This document shows positions 33,546 through 38,050 of a stretch of DNA of 38,050 nucleotides, piece by piece. Under the pieces are notes generated by a model. It searched no databases, had not been told where the DNA came from, and saw only the letters and a list, made by a program, of their open reading frames with translations. The position numbers were made by a program, and so were the translations under genes. Location of the stretch: the NCBI GenBank assembly GCA_016212965.1, contig JACRDA010000035.1, positions 1-38,050 on the forward strand, given 5' to 3'. The stretch comes from Myxococcales bacterium (GTDB lineage Bacteria; Myxococcota_A; Polyangia; Polyangiales; Polyangiaceae). The stretch's first letter is position 1; each line of letters begins with the position of its first letter.

Positions 33546-34735
33546 CTAGACTAGTCGCTCGAGGTGGGCCCGCCGCCGAGCGCCACGACCCCCGCCCGCG
33601 CCGTGACACGAGCACGCGGCCGCGATAGCCGCGCTGGGCATGGCATCGCTCGTCGTTTGGCGAGGCGACCCGCCCCCCACCGCAGAGCGCCCGCGAGCCC
33701 GAGCCCGCAGAGCAGGGCCACCCACACGCGACTCGACTCCGCCGCGGCACGTGTTCTGCGCATCGCATGCGCCGCTCGGGGTGCCACCGCAGGACGTGCC
33801 GATCGGTTGCGCGGCATCCCCTGGGCAGCTGGTGGCCGTGCCGTCGCAGAGCTCCGCGACGTCGCACTGACCGACGGCGATGCGGCAGCTCGCGCCGGCT
33901 GGCCGCACGTTGGCGGTGCAGGTCGCGGTCGCCCCGACGGTGCCCGTGCAGGTGTCCTGCGCGTCGCAGAGGCCGCTCGGGGCGCCGCCGCACGCCGTGC
34001 CCACGGGCAGGGCAGCGTCCGCAGGGCAGCTCGTGCTCGAGCCCGTGCAGCTCTCCCCGACATCGCACACGCCGACGATGGCGCGGCAGTTGGTCCCCGC
34101 CGGCAGGTACCCGCGGTGCAGGTCGCGGTTGCCCCGACGGTGCCCGTGCAGGTGTCCTGCGCGTCGCAGACACCGCTCGGGGCGCCGCCGCACGCCGTGC
34201 CCACGGGCAGGGCAGCGTCTGTGGGGCAGTCCACGCTCGACCCGTCACAGCTTTCACCGACGTCGCAGATGCCCGCTTCCGTGCGACACGCGACACCGGC
34301 CGCGAGCGGGGCGCAGGTGCCGTCGGTCTTCGCTCCCGCGGCGACCGTGCATGCCTGGCAGTCCGCCGGCGCGCCCGCGCCGCAGTCGCGGTCGCAGCAG
34401 ACGCCCTCGACGCAGTGGCCACTCGCGCACGTGTCGCCCGTGGAGCACGGGGTGCCGTTCGAGTCCTTCGACACGAGGGCGAACACGTAGGCGCTGCCCT
34501 GCTGGTCGTTCGCGCCGACATCGTGTGGGTCCGCCCCCAGGAGCGCGCGGCTGCCGTCGGCGCTGAGGCTCACCGCGCGGCCGAAATAGTCCTGGGCTGC
34601 GCCGTCGCTCGCCACGAGCTTCTGCTGCTCGGCCCAGAGTGAGACCGTCCGCGAGAAGGCGTAGACGCTGCCCTGGTCGGAGCTCGCGCCAATGTGGTCC
34701 TGGTAGGTGATCGTGCGCGTTCGGCCACTGGTCCG
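33546..34735 (-). pseudogene. Decayed FG-GAP / Cys-repeat surface protein, 5'-truncated and frameshifted
   Basis: The N-terminal side keeps about one and a half FG-GAP-like repeats (GASSDQGSVYAFSRTVSLWA, DYFGRAVSLSADGSRALLGA) and then a CSTGDTCASGHCVEGVCCD Cys cluster. Three repeats of about 67 residues follow (GICDVGESC..., GVCDVGESC..., GQCDVAELC..., each with CDAQ(D/N)TC). Repeats 1 and 2 are in different frames: matching DNA blocks (for example starting 34113 and 33913) are exactly 200 bases apart, one short of 201. There is no start codon or signal peptide before the FG-GAP part; the 5' side abuts the histidine kinase gene. A hydrophobic stretch followed by basic residues near 33700 lies in the first frame, hinting at a second shift. 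Not functional as read. Confidence 0.75.
33913..34210. repeat. About 98-bp near-identical direct repeat, 200-bp period
   Basis: GCGGTGCAGGTCGCGGT through GGGCAGGGCAGCGTC occurs at about 33913-34010 and again at 34113-34210 with very few differences. It encodes the Cys-repeat units of the leftward pseudogene. The 200-base spacing (not a multiple of three) marks the frameshift between units. Homogenisation of these repeats is probably recent. Confidence 0.8.
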
Positions 34736-34844
34736 GCTCGGGATCGAGACGCGTCGCGACGCCGAGACCCTCGAGCACATCGACGATGCTCGAGGGCTGC
34801 GCGCGCGCCCCTCGCTCCGGCGCCGGGTGTAGCATCCCGCTCCC

Positions 34845-36536
34845 ATGCCGGAGTCGACCCTCCACACGACCCGTCTCCTGGCCTTCGCCCGCGAGCTCCA
34901 GCGCGCATCGAGCTTCCGCGAGCTGCTCGACGCGACGCGGAAGGAGGTCGCGGTCGCGCTCGGGTACCAGCACGCCTGGCTCATGGTTGCCGAGCGAGAC
35001 GACTTCGACGAGGTGCGGCTCATCGACGCGTCCGGCGCCACGCGCGACCTGCTCTGGGAGCAGGTGCCGGTGCTGAAGATGACCGGCGACGCGATGCTGG
35101 ACGAGATCCGCACGACCGATCAGCCGGTGGTGGTCGAAGACGCGCGCACCGATCCGCGCACCGACAAGGAGATGGTCGCGAAGCTCGGCAACCGCACCAT
35201 CGTCAACATTCCCCTGCGCCTGCTGGACAAGCCTTTCGGCGCGCTAGGGGTCGGCACCTTCGGCGACGAGGGGTGTTGCCCGCCGACGCGCGAGCAGCTC
35301 GACTACCTCGTGGCGATGACCAGCCAGCTCACGGTCGCCGTCTGGCGCATCCGGACGACGGAGGAGCGGGCGCGCACCGATCGCGAGAAGCAGGAGATGG
35401 AGCGGCGCATCACCCAAATCCAGCGCCTCGAGAGCCTCGGCCTCCTCGCGGGCGGCATCGCGCACGACTTCAACAACCTGCTCACCGTGATCCTCTCGGG
35501 CGCCATGCTGGCGCAGCGGCGCGTGGAGGACGAGCGCACCAAGGGCGACCTCGCGGCGGTGCTCGGCGCGGCGGAGCGGGCGCGCGAGCTCACCCGGCAG
35601 CTGCTCGCCATGAGCCGCTCGCAGGAGCTGTCGCTCGTGCCGGTGGATCTCAACGCGCGGCTCGCCCAGCTGCTGCGCCTGCTCCAGCGCGTGCTGCCGG
35701 AGAACATCGACGCGCGCCTGATCCCGTCGGCGAGCCTGCCGCTCGTGCAAGGGGACGCCTCGCAGCTCGATCAGGTGTTCTTGAATCTCTGCATCAACGC
35801 GCGCGACGCCATGCCGAGCGGCGGGCGGCTCACGATCGAGACCGAGCAGGTCCTCGTCAACGGCGCCTTTGCCGACTCGCACCCCTGGGCCCAGCCTGGG
35901 CGCTACGTGCTCGTGACCGTGACCGACACCGGCATCGGCATGTCGCGGGAGGTGCTGGATCGCGCCTTCGAGCCCTTCTTCACGACCAAGGGCGACCGCG
36001 TGGGCACCGGCCTCGGCCTCGCCGTGGCCTACGGCGTCGTCCGCCAGCACGGCGGCATGCTGCACTGCTACAGCGAGGTGGGCTTGGGGACGACCTTCAA
36101 GGTGTACCTCCCCGTGCACTCGCGCGAGGCGAGCGAGGTGGGCACCAAGCTCGCCGGCGCGGTGCCCACGGGCAGTGAGCGCGTGCTCGTGGCGGAGGAC
36201 GATCCGGCGGTGCGCGCCATCCTCGTGCGGATCCTGGAGCGCGCGGGCTACCACGTGACAGCGGCATCGAACGGCGTCGAGGCTGCCGAGGTGGCCTCGC
36301 ACGGCGTGTTCGAGCTGGTGATCCTCGACGTGGTGATGCCCGGCCCGAGCTGCTCCGAGACGCTGGAGTGGGTGAAGGCGGCCCAACCGAAGGCTCGGTT
36401 CCTGCTGGCGAGTGGGTACTCGCCCGACGCGTCGACCTCGGCGCTCTCCGAGAGCGGGCGTCACACCCTGCTCCGCAAGCCCTACGATCCCGACGGTCTC
36501 TTGCGCGCGGTGCGCCGGGCGATCGACGGGGGCTGA
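34845..36536 (+). CDS. Cytoplasmic GAF-hybrid sensor histidine kinase with C-terminal receiver
   Basis: 563 residues from ATG 34845. No signal or TM. GAF domain about 1-165 (FRELLDATRKEVAVALGYQH, VVVEDARTDPRTDKEM, KPFGALGVGTFGDEG). HisKA about 195-265 with phosphoacceptor His207 in LAGGIAHDFNNLLTVI. HATPase about 300-425: CINARDAMPSGG (N box), VTDTGIGMS (G1), FEPFFTTKGDRVGTGLGLAV (F and G2). Receiver about 445-560: LVAEDDPAVRAIL, LVILDVVMPGP with Asp495, and LLRKPYDPDGLL with the conserved Lys. A self-contained hybrid kinase that senses a small cytoplasmic ligand through GAF. There is no output gene nearby. Its start lies 110 bases from the 5' end of the decayed Cys-repeat gene; its stop overlaps nothing but abuts a BrnT remnant. 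Confidence 0.95.
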   Translation: MPESTLHTTRLLAFARELQRASSFRELLDATRKEVAVALGYQHAWLMVAERDDFDEVRLIDASGATRDLLWEQVPVLKMTGDAMLDEIRTTDQPVVVEDARTDPRTDKEMVAKLGNRTIVNIPLRLLDKPFGALGVGTFGDEGCCPPTREQLDYLVAMTSQLTVAVWRIRTTEERARTDREKQEMERRITQIQRLESLGLLAGGIAHDFNNLLTVILSGAMLAQRRVEDERTKGDLAAVLGAAERARELTRQLLAMSRSQELSLVPVDLNARLAQLLRLLQRVLPENIDARLIPSASLPLVQGDASQLDQVFLNLCINARDAMPSGGRLTIETEQVLVNGAFADSHPWAQPGRYVLVTVTDTGIGMSREVLDRAFEPFFTTKGDRVGTGLGLAVAYGVVRQHGGMLHCYSEVGLGTTFKVYLPVHSREASEVGTKLAGAVPTGSERVLVAEDDPAVRAILVRILERAGYHVTAASNGVEAAEVASHGVFELVILDVVMPGPSCSETLEWVKAAQPKARFLLASGYSPDASTSALSESGRHTLLRKPYDPDGLLRAVRRAIDGG

Positions 36537-36756
36537 GACCTTCGAGGAGGCTGCCACCTGCTTCGAGGACCCCCATGGCTGCTACCTCCGCAACGAGTCG
36601 CCGTCGTACGAAGACCGGCTCATCCTCATCGCGTTCTCGGCCCGCCGGCGCCTCCTCTTCGTCGTCCACGCCGAGGTCGGGCGCGACGCGATCCGCATCG
36701 TCGGCGCGCGCCGGGCGAGCCCGGCCCAGCGCCGCATCTACCGGGGACTGGACTGA
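36532..36756 (+). pseudogene. brnT: 5'-truncated BrnT-like toxin remnant
   Basis: In frame from about 36532 to a stop at 36754-36756: ETFEEAATCFEDPHGCYL, then SYEDRLILIAFSARRRLLFV, VVHAEVGRDAIRIVGARRAS and ending RRIYRGLD. These are the central and C-terminal blocks of BrnT (FEEAATVF, R-x-IL-G-x-S, VVH, R-I-ISARRAT). The N-terminal beta-strand/helix of BrnT (the 'FEWD..KA..N..KHGV' part, about 20 residues) and a start codon are missing; the reading frame continues upstream only into the 3' end of the kinase gene in another frame. BrnT is a type II toxin ribonuclease, so this copy is probably inactive. Confidence 0.75.
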
Positions 36757-36757
36757 C

Positions 36758-36838
36758 GAGCCCATCGACCCGAAGCGCTGGAAGCGCGTCCCGGGCCACC
36801 CGTTCGCCGACTACGACCCCGCAGATGGCATCGCGCTC
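36758..36838. repeat. Copy 1 of an 81-bp duplicated antitoxin-coding segment
   Basis: Aligns without gaps to 37890-37970 with 72 of 81 identical bases (about 89%). Begins GAGCCCATCGACCCGAAGC. It is the in-frame upstream part of the BrnA-like antitoxin. The second copy lies 1132 bases away, after the YdeI gene. Confidence 0.85.
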
Positions 36839-36853
36839 TGGTCGCTGTGGGAG

Positions 36854-37021
36854 ATGCCGTCGTCGAGCATCGGCGCTCTCGTCCGGCGGGGCAGGCCGCG
36901 CGGCGAGCCGACGGCCGTGCGCAGCGTGCGGCTTCCCCGCGCGACGTGGGAGCGGCTCGAGAAGGAGGCGAGAGCGGAGCAGACCACGCTGAACGGCCTG
37001 CTCCGGCGCAGGCTCGCCTGA
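36854..37021 (+). CDS. brnA: BrnA-like ribbon-helix-helix antitoxin, start uncertain (possibly defective)
   Basis: The ATG at 36854 gives 55 residues ending in an RHH-like motif (SVRLPRATWERLEKEA then QTTLNGLLRRRL), the usual C-terminal DNA-binding part of BrnA, preceded by VRRGRPRGE. The same frame is open and looks protein-like upstream to about 36749 (TDEPIDPKRWKRVPGHPFAD, YDPADGIALWSL), but the codon where a start would be expected, overlapping the BrnT stop, is TGG rather than ATG. So the gene may have lost its first 35 residues' initiation and be made only as a short form. BrnA represses its own promoter and neutralises BrnT. Confidence 0.5.
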   Translation: MPSSSIGALVRRGRPRGEPTAVRSVRLPRATWERLEKEARAEQTTLNGLLRRRLA

Positions 37022-37067
37022 ACGGGCGCTGCCGCCGAGCATCCGGGTCGGGGTATCTTCGAGGGCG

Positions 37068-37769
37068 ATGCCGAACGCGAGGACGTCGAAGCCTGCGAAG
37101 GCTGCCAAGCCCACGAAGCCAGCCGCGCCCACGAAGCCAGCCGGGCCCACGAAGCCAGCGAAGCGCGCCGAGCCGGTGCTGTCGTTCGACGACGCCGAGG
37201 CGTGGGACCGCTGGCTCGCCGCGAACCACGCGTGCTCGGGCGCCGTGATGCTGCGCTTGGTGAAGGGCGCCGCGCGCGCGTTCGGCTACGCCGACGCGCT
37301 CGATGTCGCGCTCGCCTGGGGGTGGATCGACAGCCACAAGCGCGCGGCCGACGAGACGGCGTGGCTCCAACGCTTCGGCCCGCGCACGCGCACGAGCCCG
37401 TGGTCGAAGATCAACCGCGAGAAGATCGAGCGGCTGATCGCCGCGGGGAAGATGAAGCCGTCGGGCCAGGCCGAGGTCGAGCGGGCGAAGGCCGACGGGC
37501 GTTGGGAGCGCGCTTACGACGGGGCGCGCACCGCGACCGTGCCGGACGATCTCGCGGCGGCGCTCACCAGGCGCCCGAAGGCGCGCGCCTTCTTCGCTGC
37601 GCTCGACGCCGCCAATCGCTACGCGATCCTGCATCGCGTGATGACCGCGAAGAAGCCCGAGACCCGCGCCGAGCGCATCGAGAAGCTCGTGGCGATGTGC
37701 GCGCGCGGCGAGAGGCTCCATCCCCGGGCGTCTCGAACGCCGGCCCTGGGGACGCGACCCACCGAGTGA
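37068..37769 (+). CDS. YdeI/OmpD-associated family protein with a KPTKPA-repeat N-terminus
   Basis: 233 residues from ATG 37068 (GAGGG upstream). Residues 8-34 are a Lys/Pro/Ala/Thr low-complexity tail made by repeated AAGCCCACGAAGCCAGCC-type units (37090-37165). The YdeI domain (about 38-215) has LSFDDAEAWDRWLAANH, LDVALAWGWIDSHKRAAD, RFGPRTRTSPWSKINREKIE and GRWERAYDGARTATVPDDL (partial blocks), then the helical C-terminal domain. YdeI-family proteins are linked to bacteriocin/peptide tolerance and to unknown stress functions. Soluble and cytoplasmic. Downstream of the antitoxin by 46 bases; co-transcription is possible. Confidence 0.9.
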   Translation: MPNARTSKPAKAAKPTKPAAPTKPAGPTKPAKRAEPVLSFDDAEAWDRWLAANHACSGAVMLRLVKGAARAFGYADALDVALAWGWIDSHKRAADETAWLQRFGPRTRTSPWSKINREKIERLIAAGKMKPSGQAEVERAKADGRWERAYDGARTATVPDDLAAALTRRPKARAFFAALDAANRYAILHRVMTAKKPETRAERIEKLVAMCARGERLHPRASRTPALGTRPTE

Positions 37770-37844
37770 GCCACCGGGCGCGCACGACCGCCGGTCCGCC
37801 CGACCTGGCTCCTCGGGTCGATCACGGCGCGGTGACCAGACCGT

Positions 37845-37862
37845 GGGTGGGCCGTGGGTGGG
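37845..37862 (+). other. G-quadruplex motif (G3N1G3N4G3N1G3)
   Basis: GGGTGGGCCGTGGGTGGG: four G-triplets with loops of 1, 4 and 1 base, between the YdeI gene and the second antitoxin fragment. Such short-loop tracts are usually stable quadruplexes. A tandem CGTGGGTGGG duplication makes it. The role is unknown. Confidence 0.7.
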
Positions 37863-37889
37863 TGTCGGTCCGCGTCAAGCGCACGCGCC

Positions 37890-37970
37890 GAGCCCATCGA
37901 CCCGAAGCACTCGAAGCGCGTCCCACGCCACCGGGTCGCCGACGACGACCCCGCAGATGGCACCGCGCCC
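37890..37970 (+). repeat. Copy 2: degraded 81-bp fragment of the BrnA-like coding region
   Basis: Gapless match (72/81) to 36758-36838. Read in the homologous frame it stays open, but eight of nine differences change the amino acid, as expected of a decaying copy (for example Trp to Ser, Tyr to Asp, Leu to Pro). It ends abruptly at the following C-rich repeat. Confidence 0.85.
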
Positions 37971-37984
37971 GAGCTCCGCCCGAG

Positions 37985-38050
37985 CCCTCCCGCCCTCCGC
38001 GCCCCGCGCCCCGCGCCCCCCGCGCCCCCGCGCCCCCCGCGCCCCGCGCC
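37985..38050. repeat. CGCGCCCC-type simple repeat at the window edge
   Basis: The last about 65 bases are nearly pure C/G with repeated CCCGCGCC units and no coding features. It may be a natural low-complexity tract or the end of an assembly contig. Nothing else is seen in 37770-37840. Confidence 0.7.

Noticed and set aside
37890..37970. 81-bp direct repeat as integrase att sites of a mobile element.
   Set aside because: It matches an antitoxin coding segment, shows coding-type divergence, and no integrase or tRNA lies between the copies.
1..38050. Biosynthetic gene cluster (PKS, NRPS, RiPP) suggested by the radical SAM and AlkZ-like genes.
   Set aside because: No PKS, NRPS, precursor peptide or cyclodehydratase is seen; the AlkZ-like protein has the QxD motif of housekeeping relatives.

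Overview
The window is very GC-rich, densely coded DNA. Its lipoprotein load is heavy: small lipoproteins, formylglycine-generating-enzyme-like lipoproteins, beta-propeller lipoproteins, and Cys-rich lipoproteins with 'CDGxGxC' or 'CDAQDTC' repeats. Together with PilZ, ECF-sigma/FecR and hybrid-kinase genes this points to a large-genome myxobacterium (Myxococcota, probably a Polyangia-like lineage). That assignment is inference from gene style and composition; no rRNA marker is present. I see no rRNA, tRNA, CRISPR array, prophage or complete insertion sequence, and no gene-free stretch longer than about 300 bases.

Layout. 1-5.4 kb: a partial secreted protein, a two-domain methyltransferase, and a plus-strand run of envelope genes (double OB-fold lipoprotein, AEC transporter, small lipoprotein, FGE-like lipoprotein, FKBP-like lipoprotein). 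5.4-9.5 kb: a divergent CoA/lipid block. A nitronate-monooxygenase-like flavoprotein and an unrecognised 187-residue protein lie leftward. A thiolase-fold protein lacking the nucleophilic Cys, overlapping a DUF35-SCP2 fusion, lies rightward. 9.5-18.1 kb: PilZ protein, small hypothetical, AlkZ/YcaQ-like glycosylase, flippase-like membrane protein, YkgJ cysteine-cluster protein, cysteine-synthase-family enzyme, a proline-repeat lipoprotein, a sialidase-fold lipoprotein and a hypothetical lipoprotein. 18.1-24.3 kb, all leftward: a chemoreceptor, an outer-membrane-type protein, an APH-fold kinase paired with an acyl-CoA dehydrogenase, and a small lipoprotein. 24.3-25.4 kb: a radical SAM gene with a one-base frameshift. 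25.6-31.6 kb: a sigma factor translationally coupled to a 1783-residue FecR-VIT-VWA-TPR membrane protein. 31.6-34.7 kb: two lipoproteins and a decayed Cys-repeat/FG-GAP pseudogene. 34.8-38.05 kb: a GAF-hybrid histidine kinase, a 5'-truncated BrnT toxin remnant, a BrnA-like antitoxin, a YdeI-family gene, a G-quadruplex motif, a second degraded 81-bp piece of the antitoxin region and a C-rich simple repeat.

Working together. The strongest candidates for an under-described system are: (a) the sigma factor with its GTGA-coupled giant FecR/VIT/VWA/TPR partner, likely a trans-envelope signalling pair; (b) the Cys-less thiolase plus DUF35-SCP2 protein, likely an aldolase/retro-aldolase-type complex on CoA thioesters of sterols or branched acids; (c) the APH kinase plus acyl-CoA dehydrogenase, resembling the LvaA/LvaC and ACAD10/11 logic for 4-hydroxyacyl-CoAs. 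The right end (33.4-38 kb) is a zone of gene decay, with several broken genes and duplicated fragments.
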